A DNA stretch of 64,000 nucleotides from Vreelandella arcis (GTDB taxonomy: Bacteria > Pseudomonadota > Gammaproteobacteria > Pseudomonadales > Halomonadaceae). This document shows positions 9,627-18,893 of the stretch, piece by piece. Where the stretch lies: the NCBI RefSeq assembly GCF_900103865.1, contig NZ_FNII01000013.1:50951-114950 (forward strand), read 5' to 3'. Below the pieces are notes generated by a model. The model was not told where the DNA came from. It saw nothing but the letters and a program-made list of their open reading frames with translations, and did not search any database. The number at the start of each line of letters is the position of its first letter. Positions within the stretch are counted from its first letter, which is position 1. A program made the translations under genes and the position numbers.

Positions 9627-9735
9627 TGCCCTCTCCTTGCGTTACTATGTCGCTCCGATGATGCTGCGTACATCCTTGTTATCGTAGTCGGTTAGCGACT
9701 GCTTCACCGCGTTCTACTTGTCAGGATGGACTTAT

Positions 9736-10458
9736 ATGGTGCCACTTTTTTCGCTTCGTGCTTGGCTTATTTGCCTACCCGCGACGTTATTGTCATTTCC
9801 GATCCACGCCAACAGCTTTTTTAGCCACGTTGATTCGACACCGCCTAACGGCGTTCTGCCGTTACACCATCAACTGCTCCAGCTAGCCCCTAGCGCCAGC
9901 CCCGACGCGCTACGTCTCGCCGCCCAAGCGCTCAGCTGCCGCGACCCTTACGCCGAACGCTTAGCGGTCATTGATTATTCACTGCCGTCAACAGAACCCC
10001 GCCTGTGGGTATTTGACCTAGCCCAGCACGAACTAATGTTTCGTGAGTTAGTGTCTCACGGGCAAGGCTCAGGGGATGCAAAAGCAGAGACCTTTTCCAA
10101 CATTCCCAACAGCCACCAATCAAGCATTGGGCTGTTTAAAACAATGAATAGTTACTACGGCCGCAATGGCTACTCGCTGCGCCTGGAAGGATTAGAAGCC
10201 AACGTAAACGACAACGCCTTTGAGCGGGCCATCGTGATTCACGGTGCCGACTACGTGAGCGAAGACTTTATTGACCAGACGGGACGGCTGGGGCGCAGCC
10301 ACGGCTGCCCGGCGGTTCGCGAAGCCGTGACCTACCCCTTGATCGACAGCCTGAAAGACGACCAATACGTGTTCGCGTATTACCCTGACCAGGAGTGGTT
10401 AGCTACCTCACAGGTGATTAACTGCCCGAATGCGCCGTCGCTCGCCCAGCGTCACTAG
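9736..10458 (+). CDS. Exported murein L,D-transpeptidase catalytic domain protein (YkuD_2 type)
   Basis: 240 aa. Signal peptide MVPLFSLRAWLICLPATLLS... ending near IHANS. The catalytic-like core contains IHGADYVSEDF and GRSHGCPAV, i.e. the His and Ser-His-Gly-Cys elements of the YkuD_2 family. The preferred start is ATG 9736, with AGGA 10 bp upstream, rather than the TTG at 9718. It is divergent from the LdtD-like gene with about 110 bp between them. The substrate is not proven; it could be a transpeptidase or carboxypeptidase. Confidence 0.82.
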   Translation: MVPLFSLRAWLICLPATLLSFPIHANSFFSHVDSTPPNGVLPLHHQLLQLAPSASPDALRLAAQALSCRDPYAERLAVIDYSLPSTEPRLWVFDLAQHELMFRELVSHGQGSGDAKAETFSNIPNSHQSSIGLFKTMNSYYGRNGYSLRLEGLEANVNDNAFERAIVIHGADYVSEDFIDQTGRLGRSHGCPAVREAVTYPLIDSLKDDQYVFAYYPDQEWLATSQVINCPNAPSLAQRH

Positions 10459-10577
10459 TTGGGTGGTAGGCCGGATGACAGCTGAATCGCCCGGTAGATA
10501 ACGGTTCCAGCCCCCAATGTGCCATGCTGGTAGCCACTTGGCTGTTTGTTGACCGCCAACCGCACGGAGGCAAACCG

Positions 10578-11624
10578 ATGGTTCAACCCAAATCGTTAGA
10601 CTTAGCATTACAGGGCGGCGGCTCTCACGGCGCCTACACCTGGGGCGTCATCGACCGTTTACTAGCGGACTCAAGGGTCGAAATTGAGGGCATCAGCGGC
10701 ACCAGTGCCGGCGCCATGAACGGCGTGGTGATGGCCGATGCCCTAACCCGTGGCGATAAAGAAACCGCCCGGCAGGCATTGCACGATTTCTGGCAAGCCG
10801 TTAGCCGTGCAGGAATGGCAAGCCCAATCCGCCGTACGCCACTGGATAAGCTGGTCGGCAACTGGAGTCTTGAGCACTCACCGGGCTATATCGCCATGGA
10901 TCTGATGAGCCGTCTGGTCTCGCCTTATCAGTTCAATCCACTCAACGTGAACCCGCTGCGTGAGATTGTCGCCGAGCGGATCGACTTTGACCGAGTGCGT
11001 CGCTGCGAACAGCTCAAGCTGTTCGTGACGGCTACCAACGTACGCACCGGTAAACAGCGCGTGTTTCGCCGCCACGAGATGAGTATTGATGCCGTCATGG
11101 CCTCTGCCTGCCTGCCGTTTGTGTTTCAAGCCGTCGAAATTGACGGAGAGGCTTATTGGGATGGCGGCTATATGGGTAACCCGGCCCTGTTCCCGCTGAT
11201 GGAAGAATGTAGCGCACGCGATATCCTACTCGTTCAGATCAACCCCATTCGTCGCGACACTCTCCCCACCACGGCGTCGGCCATCATGAACCGCCTCAAC
11301 GAGATCACGTTTAACTCGGCGCTGATTAAAGAAGTACGCATGATCGCCATGCTCAAGCAGGTGCTTGATGCCCAAGGCATCGAAAACTGCTACTCGCAGG
11401 CACTCTTCCATCGCATCAGCGGCGAAAAGGCATTACAAGAACTTTCGGTATCCAGCAAGCTTAACGCCGAGTGGCCCTTCCTGTGCCATTTGTTTGAACA
11501 GGGACGCGCTGCCACCGACCGTTGGCTTGAGCAAAACATTGCAGCATTGGGGGAGCACTCCACGCTGGATATCGAGGATGTCTACATGGACGACAGCCCG
11601 GCGCCTTCTTCAGCACCAATATAA
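10578..11624 (+). CDS. Patatin-like phospholipase
   Basis: 348 aa, cytoplasmic or membrane-associated serine lipid acyl hydrolase. The oxyanion-hole glycines GGGSHG (about 13-18), nucleophile motif GTSAG (Ser43) and the DGGY motif (about 195) giving the catalytic Asp are all present, so the Ser-Asp dyad looks intact. The start ATG 10578 follows GGAGG at 10566-10570; an earlier in-frame ATG at 10524 lacks a site. No signal peptide. Many Halomonas-type genomes carry such proteins near polyhydroxyalkanoate or membrane genes, but nothing here fixes the substrate. Confidence 0.88.
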   Translation: MVQPKSLDLALQGGGSHGAYTWGVIDRLLADSRVEIEGISGTSAGAMNGVVMADALTRGDKETARQALHDFWQAVSRAGMASPIRRTPLDKLVGNWSLEHSPGYIAMDLMSRLVSPYQFNPLNVNPLREIVAERIDFDRVRRCEQLKLFVTATNVRTGKQRVFRRHEMSIDAVMASACLPFVFQAVEIDGEAYWDGGYMGNPALFPLMEECSARDILLVQINPIRRDTLPTTASAIMNRLNEITFNSALIKEVRMIAMLKQVLDAQGIENCYSQALFHRISGEKALQELSVSSKLNAEWPFLCHLFEQGRAATDRWLEQNIAALGEHSTLDIEDVYMDDSPAPSSAPI

Positions 11625-11638
11625 GTCAAACCGGGTTC

Positions 11639-11665
11639 GCCAATGCCCAACAATGCAGCATTGGC
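11639..11665 (+). repeat. Inverted repeat downstream of the patatin gene
   Basis: GCCAATGC and GCATTGGC form a perfect 8-bp stem 15 bp after the patatin stop. No T-run follows, so it is at best a weak terminator or an RNA-end stabiliser. Confidence 0.4.
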
Positions 11666-11735
11666 GTTGCATAAAAACCTGCACCCAACACTCACCTATA
11701 AGTAATTACCTGATAAAAATAAAAAAAGTCTTCCA

Positions 11736-11751
11736 TGGCAACCACTTTGCA
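11736..11751 (+). promoter_or_regulatory. Candidate sigma-54 promoter of narK-nasR
   Basis: TGGCAACCACTTTGCA has GG and GC separated by exactly 10 bases and a TTTGCA -12 box, a near-consensus sigma-54 (RpoN) site on the coding strand. It predicts a transcript start near 11763, leaving a leader of about 150 nt before narK. RpoN control of nitrate assimilation is established in other proteobacteria; here it is inferred. Confidence 0.65.
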
Positions 11752-11815
11752 TAATCATAACCAGTGGTAGTAGGCGTGGACCAGGCCCAACCGGGTACGA
11801 GTGCGTCGAACCTGA

Positions 11816-11831
11816 CCTTCAATGACGAAGG
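11816..11831 (+). promoter_or_regulatory. ANTAR-type hexaloop hairpin in the narK leader
   Basis: CCTTC-AATGAC-GAAGG: a perfect 5-bp stem closing a six-base loop with A at position 1 and G at position 4, the two loop bases known to be required for ANTAR protein binding. The loop closely matches those in the nirB and nasA leaders of this window (AATGGC, AACGAC). I did not find a convincing partner hairpin or a T-run terminator in this leader. Confidence 0.45.
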
Positions 11832-11910
11832 CATGTTCTCGTGAACTGATGACACTGCGTGATTGCTGCGCAGGGTATTGAACTCGTAACAAGACCCGTG
11901 AGGCCATCCC

Positions 11911-13263
11911 ATGGATATTCGCAACAAAGCCAACCGCATTCGGTTGCTCAATTTCTCCACGCCGCAAATGCGTGCGTTTCACTTTTCTTGGTTTGCTTTC
12001 CACCTCTGCTTCTTTGGCTGGTTCGGCATTGCCCCGCTTATGGCGGTGGTGCGTGAAGACTTAGCGCTTACCCAGACGCAAATCGGCAACACGATCATTG
12101 CCTCGGTCGCCATCACCGTCATCGTGCGCCTGGTGATTGGCGTATTATGTGACCGCCTGGGGCCGCGCAAAACCTATTCGGGGCTGCTGCTGCTCGGCTC
12201 GATCCCGGTCATGGCCATTGGCCTGGCCGATAGCTTCGAGACCTTCCTCATGGCGCGGCTGGCGATCGGCGCCATCGGTGCGTCGTTCGTGATTACCCAG
12301 TACCACACTTCCATCATGTTTGCGCCCAACGTGGTCGGCACGGCCAACGCCACCAGCGCGGGCTGGGGCAACCTGGGCGGGGGTACCACCCAGATCGTGA
12401 TGCCGCTGATCTTTGCCGGTATGCTGATGCTCGGCGTCAACGAGGCGCTGGGCTGGCGGTTGGCCATGGTCGTGCCGGGCGTCGTACTGTTCTTTACCGG
12501 CATCGCCTATTGGCTGTTTACCCAAGACGCCCCCGATGGCAACTTTGACGAGCTTCGTGCTCGCGGCGAGCTACCGCCCGCCAGTGGCGAACACGGCGCT
12601 CTACAAAGCTTTACCGTGGCGGCAAAAGATATTCGCGTGTGGGCTCTGTTTGTCGTGTATGGCATTTGTTTTGGCGTAGAGCTGACGATCAATAACATCG
12701 CCGCTATCTACTTTTTCGATAATTTTGAGCTGACGCTGGCCACCGCCGGTCTGATTGCCGGGCTGTTTGGGCTGATGAATATTTTTGCGCGCACCCTCGG
12801 CGGCATGTTTTCCGATCTGTTTGCCAAACAGGGGGGCCTGAAGGGACGTGTGCGCTGGCTATTGGTGGCGCTGATTTGCGAAGGGATCGCACTGATTGCC
12901 TTTTCACAGATGCACGTTCTGAGCCTGGCCATTGGTATCATGCTCGTCTTTAGCCTGTTTGTGCAGATGGCCGAGGGGGCGACCTACGGCGTGGTTCCAT
13001 TCATCAATAAAAAGGCCATGGGGGCGGTGGCCGGTATCGTCGGCGCGGGCGGCAACGTCGGCGCGGTGTCCGCTGCCTTCCTGTTCCGTAGCGAAAGCCT
13101 GACGTATCAGCAGGGTTTGTTCTACCTTGGTCTTGCCGTACTGGCGCTGGCCTCCTGCGTCTTGCTGGTGCGCTTCAGCGATGCCCAGGAAGCCGAAGAG
13201 GCCATCGCCTATCGCGATGCGGTGGGGGACGATACCGGGGCCGGTGCCCTATCGTTACGTTAA
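11911..13263 (+). CDS. Nitrate/nitrite MFS transporter (NNP family, NarK/NasA-type)
   Basis: 450 aa, 12 predicted membrane segments; inner-membrane importer of nitrate and/or exporter of nitrite. It shows the two family nitrate signatures, GWGNLGGGTTQ (about 151-161) and AGAGGNVGAVSA (about 376-387), and the helix-2 Arg region RLVIGVLCDRLGPR. The start ATG is preceded by GAGG. It sits 66 bp upstream of the NIT-ANTAR regulator, probably as a bicistron driven by the sigma-54 site at 11736. The nitrate reductase and nitrite reductase genes lie 12-20 kb away, so uptake for assimilation is the likely role. NarK-type naming is loose here. Confidence 0.9.
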   Translation: MDIRNKANRIRLLNFSTPQMRAFHFSWFAFHLCFFGWFGIAPLMAVVREDLALTQTQIGNTIIASVAITVIVRLVIGVLCDRLGPRKTYSGLLLLGSIPVMAIGLADSFETFLMARLAIGAIGASFVITQYHTSIMFAPNVVGTANATSAGWGNLGGGTTQIVMPLIFAGMLMLGVNEALGWRLAMVVPGVVLFFTGIAYWLFTQDAPDGNFDELRARGELPPASGEHGALQSFTVAAKDIRVWALFVVYGICFGVELTINNIAAIYFFDNFELTLATAGLIAGLFGLMNIFARTLGGMFSDLFAKQGGLKGRVRWLLVALICEGIALIAFSQMHVLSLAIGIMLVFSLFVQMAEGATYGVVPFINKKAMGAVAGIVGAGGNVGAVSAAFLFRSESLTYQQGLFYLGLAVLALASCVLLVRFSDAQEAEEAIAYRDAVGDDTGAGALSLR

Positions 13264-13274
13264 ATGACGCCTGC

Positions 13275-13298
13275 TGCGCACGTCCCTGGACGTGCGCA
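13275..13298 (+). repeat. Strong intercistronic hairpin between narK and nasR
   Basis: TGCGCACGTCC-CT-GGACGTGCGCA: an 11-bp perfect inverted repeat starting 12 bp after the narK stop codon. It has no T-run, so it more likely protects or processes the narK mRNA, or partly attenuates nasR, than terminates fully. Confidence 0.6.
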
Positions 13299-13329
13299 AT
13301 ATACGGCGGTGAGCCATAAGGAACGCATT

Positions 13330-14592
13330 ATGTCTTCAGCTCAACAGCTACTGTTAACCGCCAAACGATGCGATATCGACAACCTGACCCACCTCGCGAC
13401 CACCTGTGAAATTGTCGGCGATATTAGTCACTTTATTCACATGTTGCAGCGTGAGCGGGGGGCGTCGACGATTTTCTTAGTGTCTCAGGGCGTCCGCTTC
13501 AAACAACGCCGCGCCACGTATCAGCAGCATAGCCAAGATGCCGAAGCGCTAATGCGCCGCCGCCTGGAAGCGTTAGGCGAAGAAGCGCGCCCCCAGGCCG
13601 CCGCACGCCTGCTACGCCGTATTGCCAACGTATGGTACGCGCTCGACGAGCTTAGCGCGCTACGTCACGCCATTGATACGTTCGCCATTACACCAGACGC
13701 CGCCACCCAAGCGTTTAATCGATTAACCAGTGGCTTGCTGGCGATTGTATTTGAAGCCGCCGATACGGCCATCGATCCGGATATCACCCGCACTCTGGTA
13801 GCCATTTTCCATTTGATGCAAGGTAAGGAACTGGCCGGTCAGGAGCGCGCCTGTGGTGCCTTCGGCTTTACCCAAGGGCATTTTGACAATGCTCACAGCT
13901 CGCTGCTTACCCAACTGATCACCGACCAGCAACGCTGCTTTGATACCTTTGTGGAATTTGCCCCATCGGAAGCCCAGCAGCGCTGGGAGCAAGAGTTGTC
14001 GCCACGCACGCTCTCGGGTATCGGCCAATTACGGGATATTGCCTGTCAGCGGGCCACGCACCCGGATACGTCGGATTCATTGGGTGAAACCTGGTATGAG
14101 CTGACCACATTGCGCATCGACAGCATTAAACGCGTGGAGGATGCGCTCAACGATCAACTCACCGCGCTTTGCCATTGCAAGATTAATCAGGCCCATGCCG
14201 CACTGGAAAAAGCCAAGGCCGACCCCTGCGCCAACGCCTTGTCGCCTTGCGCGCAACTGCTGGCGTTGAGCAGTACCGAACCACTGGGTGATTTGACCGC
14301 CAATGCGCTTGACTCGCCACTGGGTCGGTCGCTGATAGAACTTGCCCAGGCACAATCAAGCCGCCTGCAGGGGCTTAGCGACGAGCTGGAAAATACCCGT
14401 AAAGCGCTGCGCGAACGCAAACTGATCGAGCGGGCCAAAGGCCTGATCATGGCCCACCAAGAAATGACAGAAGAAGAAGCTTATCGCTTTCTGCGCACCA
14501 CCTCGATGAATCAAAGCAAAAGCATGGCCGACATGGCGCAGTCGATTCTTGACCTGTCCCCCATACTCAAACGTAAAGAAACCAACCAATAA
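13330..14592 (+). CDS. nasR: NIT-ANTAR nitrate-responsive transcription antiterminator NasR
   Basis: 420 aa. The N-terminal helical NIT (nitrate/nitrite-sensing) domain spans about 20-290, with FIHMLQRERGASTIFLVSQG near its start and GKELAGQERACGAFGF in the middle. A C-terminal ANTAR RNA-binding domain follows (about 365-415: RKLIERAKGLIMAHQ, then MTEEEAYRFLR). In Klebsiella NasR of this layout, nitrate binding lets ANTAR grip a two-hairpin leader RNA and prevent termination. Such leaders are present upstream of nirB and nasA here. The start at 13330 follows AAGGA at 13319-13323; an upstream ATG at 13264 would overlap the intercistronic hairpin. Confidence 0.9.
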   Translation: MSSAQQLLLTAKRCDIDNLTHLATTCEIVGDISHFIHMLQRERGASTIFLVSQGVRFKQRRATYQQHSQDAEALMRRRLEALGEEARPQAAARLLRRIANVWYALDELSALRHAIDTFAITPDAATQAFNRLTSGLLAIVFEAADTAIDPDITRTLVAIFHLMQGKELAGQERACGAFGFTQGHFDNAHSSLLTQLITDQQRCFDTFVEFAPSEAQQRWEQELSPRTLSGIGQLRDIACQRATHPDTSDSLGETWYELTTLRIDSIKRVEDALNDQLTALCHCKINQAHAALEKAKADPCANALSPCAQLLALSSTEPLGDLTANALDSPLGRSLIELAQAQSSRLQGLSDELENTRKALRERKLIERAKGLIMAHQEMTEEEAYRFLRTTSMNQSKSMADMAQSILDLSPILKRKETNQ

Positions 14593-14692
14593 CGCTCCCG
14601 CACAAATCGTTCGCAGGCTTACGATTTGCATAACTGCGCTCAGTTAGCCATGCTAAGGGGTCATTTATGGTTATCGGCAGGAAGCGCAAACG

Positions 14693-15379
14693 ATGCATAA
14701 TCGCGTATTACTTATCACGGGGGCCTCGAGCGGGATCGGTGCTGCCACGGCTCGTGCCGCGTCCACAGAAGGTTATAAGCTTGTATTGGCTGCTCGCTCA
14801 ACGGACAAACTCACCGCGCTTGCCCATGAGTTAGGGCCGGAGAATGTGCTGACCTGCGCGTTGGACGTCACCCGCATGGAAGACCAGCGCGCCATGGTCG
14901 ATGAAGCGCTGGAAACCTTTGGCCGCATTGATGCGGTATTTGCCAACGCTGGATGCGGCGGCACACCAGGGGGCTTTAGTGAGGCCGACCACGAACGTTG
15001 GAAAGACATGATTCTGACCAATGTTTACGGCGTAGGGCTTACCCTTCAAGCCTGCTTACCCGCACTCAAACGCAGCAAAGGCCATGTGCTCCTCACCGGC
15101 TCTGCGGCGGGACGCGCGACCATTCCCGGCTCTATGTACAGTGCCACTAAGTGGGCGGTGACCGGTATCGGTTATAACTTACGCGAAGAACTGCGTGGCA
15201 CCGGTATGCGGGTGACGTTAATCGAACCTGGCATGGTCGACACACCGTTCTTCGACGAACCACCCGAACATGCGCTGCAAGACCGCGACATTGCCAATGC
15301 CGTCGTGTACGCGCTGGCGCAACCGGCCAATGTCGACGTTAACGAAATTCTGATACGCCCGACCCCACCGCTGGAATAA
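14693..15379 (+). CDS. Short-chain dehydrogenase/reductase, YdfG-like
   Basis: 228 aa, cytoplasmic NAD(P)-dependent oxidoreductase of the classical SDR family. It has the nucleotide-binding TGASSGIG at 7-14, the NAG motif (FANAGCG, about 84-90) and the YSATKWA active-site motif (about 149-155). The DTPFFDEP segment after the PG motif resembles YdfG-type 3-hydroxy acid dehydrogenases. AGGA stands 8-12 bp before the ATG. It is separated from nasR by 100 bp and has no evident link to nitrate metabolism. Substrate unknown. Confidence 0.85.
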   Translation: MHNRVLLITGASSGIGAATARAASTEGYKLVLAARSTDKLTALAHELGPENVLTCALDVTRMEDQRAMVDEALETFGRIDAVFANAGCGGTPGGFSEADHERWKDMILTNVYGVGLTLQACLPALKRSKGHVLLTGSAAGRATIPGSMYSATKWAVTGIGYNLREELRGTGMRVTLIEPGMVDTPFFDEPPEHALQDRDIANAVVYALAQPANVDVNEILIRPTPPLE

Positions 15380-15513
15380 CGCGTTTTGGCTGACTCACCG
15401 CCTTGTAATTAATCAATGCTGGCCGCATATCAAATGATTAACAAGCGTGCTAATGATTTTAAGCGGCACACAGCCGCTTTAGCTCGTTCACTTTCCAGCT
15501 AAACAGGTGATGC

Positions 15514-16506
15514 ATGAGCGACCTCGCGTCCACCACGCTATCCGTACTCGATCTCGCCCCTATTCGTCAGGGCGGCAGCGCTGCGGAGACCTTTCAAGAC
15601 AGCGTTTCACTTGCCCAGTTTACCGAAAAATTGGGCTACCACCGCTATTGGCTGGCCGAACACCACAACATTGAAGGCATCGCGAGCGCTGCCACGGCAG
15701 TGCTGATCGGTCATATTGCGGGGCAAACCTCGCACATTCGCGTGGGTAGCGGCGGCATCATGTTGCCCAATCATCCACCGCTGGTAGTCGCCGAACAATT
15801 TGGCACGCTGGAAACACTCTACCCAGGACGCATCGACCTGGGACTTGGACGGGCACCGGGCTCAGACGGCGCGACGATGCAGGCCATGCGCCGCCACGCC
15901 CGTGCCGGGGTGGACGACTTTCCCGCCCAGTTAGACGAGCTGCGCGGCTATCTTGCCGAGGCCACACCACACCAGCGGGTAAAAGCCGTTCCTGGCCAAG
16001 GAACCCATGTGCCTATTTGGCTGCTGGGATCGAGTGGCTTTAGCGCGCAGTTAGCCGCCAAGCTTGGCCTGCCGTTTGCCTTTGCCGCCCAGTTCGCGCC
16101 CGGCTACCTGTTTGAGGCGTTACGCCTGTACCGTGACAATTTCCAGCCCTCTGCCCACTTGGACGCCCCTCATGCCACGGTAGGGTTGCCGGTGATAGCC
16201 GCGGAAAGCGACGCCATGGCCGAGTACTTGGCGACCACAGCCCAACAGAAATTCCTCAATCTGATCCGCGGCAAGCCGACGGTCTCGCTGCCCCCAGTGG
16301 AACAGTTAGATTGGTCACCCATGGAGCGCGCTCAAGTTGAACAGTTTTTAGGTGCGGCGATTATCGGCGGCCCCGAGACGGTAAAAGCCAAGCTAGCCGA
16401 TTTCCAGGCGCGCACAGGCGCCAACGAGCTCATGATTAACAGCGATTTCTACGACCATCAAGACCGGCTGAGAAGTTACCAAATTGTCGCCGACGCGGCT
16501 AAGTGA
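15514..16506 (+). CDS. LLM-class flavin-dependent oxidoreductase (luciferase-like)
   Basis: 330 aa, TIM-barrel protein of the bacterial luciferase-like family with the characteristic [13 protein letters not shown] segment (about 41-53), [14 protein letters not shown] (about 78-92) and [16 protein letters not shown] (about 109-124). This is the YhbW-type subgroup 'luciferase family oxidoreductase, group 1'. FMN or F420 use and the substrate cannot be read from the sequence; FMN is likely in this lineage. It stands alone between the SDR and GNAT genes. Confidence 0.87.
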   Translation: MSDLASTTLSVLDLAPIRQGGSAAETFQDSVSLAQFTEKLGYHRYWLAEHHNIEGIASAATAVLIGHIAGQTSHIRVGSGGIMLPNHPPLVVAEQFGTLETLYPGRIDLGLGRAPGSDGATMQAMRRHARAGVDDFPAQLDELRGYLAEATPHQRVKAVPGQGTHVPIWLLGSSGFSAQLAAKLGLPFAFAAQFAPGYLFEALRLYRDNFQPSAHLDAPHATVGLPVIAAESDAMAEYLATTAQQKFLNLIRGKPTVSLPPVEQLDWSPMERAQVEQFLGAAIIGGPETVKAKLADFQARTGANELMINSDFYDHQDRLRSYQIVADAAK

Positions 16507-16536
16507 TCAGATAAGATTATCGCCAGCCATAGCACA

Positions 16537-16560
16537 GCGGGGCTCCTGAGGCAGCCCCGC
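16537..16560 (+). terminator. GC-rich hairpin after the LLM gene, weak terminator candidate
   Basis: GCGGGGCT and AGCCCCGC form an 8-bp stem 30 bp past the stop. The following bases (ATTGGCTTATCGCTTTT) are only moderately T-rich, so termination may be partial. Confidence 0.5.
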
Positions 16561-16618
16561 ATTGGCTTATCGCTTTTATTGCCGTTTAGCTCACCTGCCA
16601 CACCAGGAAATCAAGACG

Positions 16619-17113
16619 ATGTCTGCGTTCACTTTTACCCCGATGTCATACGCTGACTTTAAGACGTTTTGGCCAGCGTTTCAGCAAATCGTCGCCGCTC
16701 AGGAAACCTACGCGATTGAGCCGGACATAACCCGCGACGACGCCTACCGCCTGTGGTTTATATCGCCCCGCACGACTTTCGTAGTTAAGGATGCAACCGG
16801 GGGGATACTCGGCACCTATTATCTAAAGGCCAACGCTGCCGGCCCCGGTGATCATGTCTGCAACTGCGGCTACATGGTGGCAGATGCGGCTCGAGGAAAA
16901 GGCGTGGCCCGTGCAATGTGCGAACACTCCCAGCAGCAAGCCCGCGAACTGGGGTTCTGCGCCATGCAGTTCAACGCCGTCGTGAGCACTAACGACGTGG
17001 CGGTGGCACTTTGGCAGCGGCTGGGGTTTGCCATTGTCGGCACGGTGCCGGGAGCATACCGTCACGCTCAGTACGGCGACGTAGATACCCACGTCATGTA
17101 TAAAGCCCTTTAA
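16619..17113 (+). CDS. GNAT family N-acetyltransferase
   Basis: 164 aa. The acetyl-CoA binding region ARGKGVARAMCEH (about 98-110) fits the GNAT Q/RxxGxG/A motif. The C-terminal LWQRLGFAIVGTVPGAYRH is typical of the YhhY-like/RimI-like acetyltransferases. The start ATG at 16619 has AGGAAA at 16604-16609; longer in-frame starts have no site. Substrate unknown. Confidence 0.85.
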   Translation: MSAFTFTPMSYADFKTFWPAFQQIVAAQETYAIEPDITRDDAYRLWFISPRTTFVVKDATGGILGTYYLKANAAGPGDHVCNCGYMVADAARGKGVARAMCEHSQQQARELGFCAMQFNAVVSTNDVAVALWQRLGFAIVGTVPGAYRHAQYGDVDTHVMYKAL

Positions 17114-17234
17114 ATTTCGAGCGTTTAACTTATCGGCGTCAATAGCCTCGCCTTGGGTTGCCCACCGGTTGCCATCGTGGTTGTATACGTCACCAATTCT
17201 GGATAATTCCCGTCCCTTCAATGAGATGTTGGTG

Positions 17235-18893
17235 ATGACTGATCACGTGTTGCGGCTTAGCCGTATTTCACTTCGCACGCGCTTTACCCTGCTGGCGGTC
17301 GCGCTGGTGTTTGGCATCACCCTGCTGCTTAGCTGGGTGGCAGCCCGGCATTCAGCTGACCAGCTAGAAGCCAATATCGGCGCATCCACAGCAGAATCCG
17401 CCTATCAAATGGTCGATAAACTCGACCGCAGCATGGATGCCCGCATAAAAGAGGTAAAGCTGCTATTAGGCATTGAAGCACTGACCACCGGCATCGATAA
17501 CAATCAACTCCGAACCCAGTTGGAAACACTGCAGGACAACTATAACGTGGTGTCGTGGATTGGCTTTACCGACCCTAACGGAGTAGTCCAAGCCGCGTCG
17601 GGTGGCATTTTGGAAGGCGCATCGATTGCGGAACGCCCCGTATTTCAAAACGGCCGCGAGGGTATGTGGATAGGCGATGTCCATGACGCCGTCCTGCTTT
17701 CTCAGCGCCTTCCCAACCCCTACGGCGAAGCGCTACAGTTTGTCGATATAGCCACCCCCGTTTACACCCAGGATGATACGTTCCTTGGTGTGCTCGCCGT
17801 TCACCTCAGTTGGGAATGGGCCGCCTATATTCAACGCGCAATGTTCTCGCCCGCTCAACGTCGACAAGGAACCGAACTCTTCCTGTTATCAGCCGACGGT
17901 ACTGTATTACTAGGCCCCGATGACATGCTCGGCCAACCGATTAACGCTCTCACGCCACTCGTTACGTCAGCCACCGCTTCGCCAACCTGGACAATTGAGC
18001 GGTGGCCAGATGGTCAGCGCTACGTGACCGGCGTGGCGCGTAGCCAAGGCTACGAGGATTTTCCTGGGTTAGGTTGGGTGGCCGTCAGCCGACAGCCAAT
18101 TGAGCAGGCGTTTGCTCCGGTGGAGCGCCTGCAATACGTCATCATCGGTGTCGGCGTGTTGTTAGCCTTGATATTTGCGGTGATCGGCTGGGTGATGGCG
18201 TCTCGGCTGACGGCACCGTTGACCCGGCTGTCTCACGCGGCGGACAACATCCATGACACTACTCAAACGCCCAGCGATATTCCTCTCGAAACCGGCTCCC
18301 CCGAGCTAAAGCGCCTTTCCACGTCAATGCGCAACATGGTGGGACGCTTGCTTGATCAAAACCGCACCATTCGCCACCTGGAGGATCTCGCCAATAGCGA
18401 TCCATTGACGGGGCTACCCAATCGCACATTTCTTAACCACTACCTATTAAATGCCTTGCCCGAGGCACAACGCCAACAACAGAGTATCGCGTTGGTGTAT
18501 ATCGACTTGGACGGTTTTAAACAGGTAAACGATGAGTTAGGTCACCACGCGGGCGACCTGCTGCTGATTGATATTACCCAGCGCCTGCAGGACGTTTTGA
18601 GGGTTGACGATTTGGTCGTTCGTTGGGGCGGTGATGAATTTGCCATGGTCTTACAAGCGCCTACTCATCTGCTGGAGGCTCTGACCCACGATGTTAGCCA
18701 GCGGGTCATCACGGCCATTACTCAGCCGGTGGCACTACCCGAACATCCTGCGGTCACGGTCAGCTGTAGCCTGGGCGCGGCTTGGTGGCCAGAGCATAGC
18801 CAAGACATTGAAGAGGTCATGCGACTTGCCGACGCGGCCCTTTATACCGCTAAGGAAAAGGGCAAACACCGGCTCGTCATTCATCAACCTTAA
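17235..18893 (+). CDS. Membrane sensor diguanylate cyclase (Cache-HAMP-GGDEF)
   Basis: About 552 aa. Two membrane segments (TLLAVALVFGITLLLSWV near 15-35; VIIGVGVLLALIFAVIGWVM near 305-325) flank a periplasmic Cache-type sensor. A HAMP linker (SRLTAPLTRLSHAAD) follows, then a GGDEF domain (about 390-550). The catalytic motif is an intact GGDEF, and the RxxD inhibitory site RVDD lies exactly five residues before it, so active and c-di-GMP product-inhibited synthesis is predicted. The start is uncertain: ATG 17226 or 17235; the latter has a weak GAG upstream. The ligand of the Cache domain is unknown. Its end overlaps the convergent DUF1415 gene. Confidence 0.88.
   Translation: MTDHVLRLSRISLRTRFTLLAVALVFGITLLLSWVAARHSADQLEANIGASTAESAYQMVDKLDRSMDARIKEVKLLLGIEALTTGIDNNQLRTQLETLQDNYNVVSWIGFTDPNGVVQAASGGILEGASIAERPVFQNGREGMWIGDVHDAVLLSQRLPNPYGEALQFVDIATPVYTQDDTFLGVLAVHLSWEWAAYIQRAMFSPAQRRQGTELFLLSADGTVLLGPDDMLGQPINALTPLVTSATASPTWTIERWPDGQRYVTGVARSQGYEDFPGLGWVAVSRQPIEQAFAPVERLQYVIIGVGVLLALIFAVIGWVMASRLTAPLTRLSHAADNIHDTTQTPSDIPLETGSPELKRLSTSMRNMVGRLLDQNRTIRHLEDLANSDPLTGLPNRTFLNHYLLNALPEAQRQQQSIALVYIDLDGFKQVNDELGHHAGDLLLIDITQRLQDVLRVDDLVVRWGGDEFAMVLQAPTHLLEALTHDVSQRVITAITQPVALPEHPAVTVSCSLGAAWWPEHSQDIEEVMRLADAALYTAKEKGKHRLVIHQP

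Noticed and set aside
11832..11910. Second ANTAR hairpin or terminator in the narK leader
   Set aside because: CTGCG/CGCAG gives a 9-base loop without the A1/G4 pattern and there is no T-run before the start codon.
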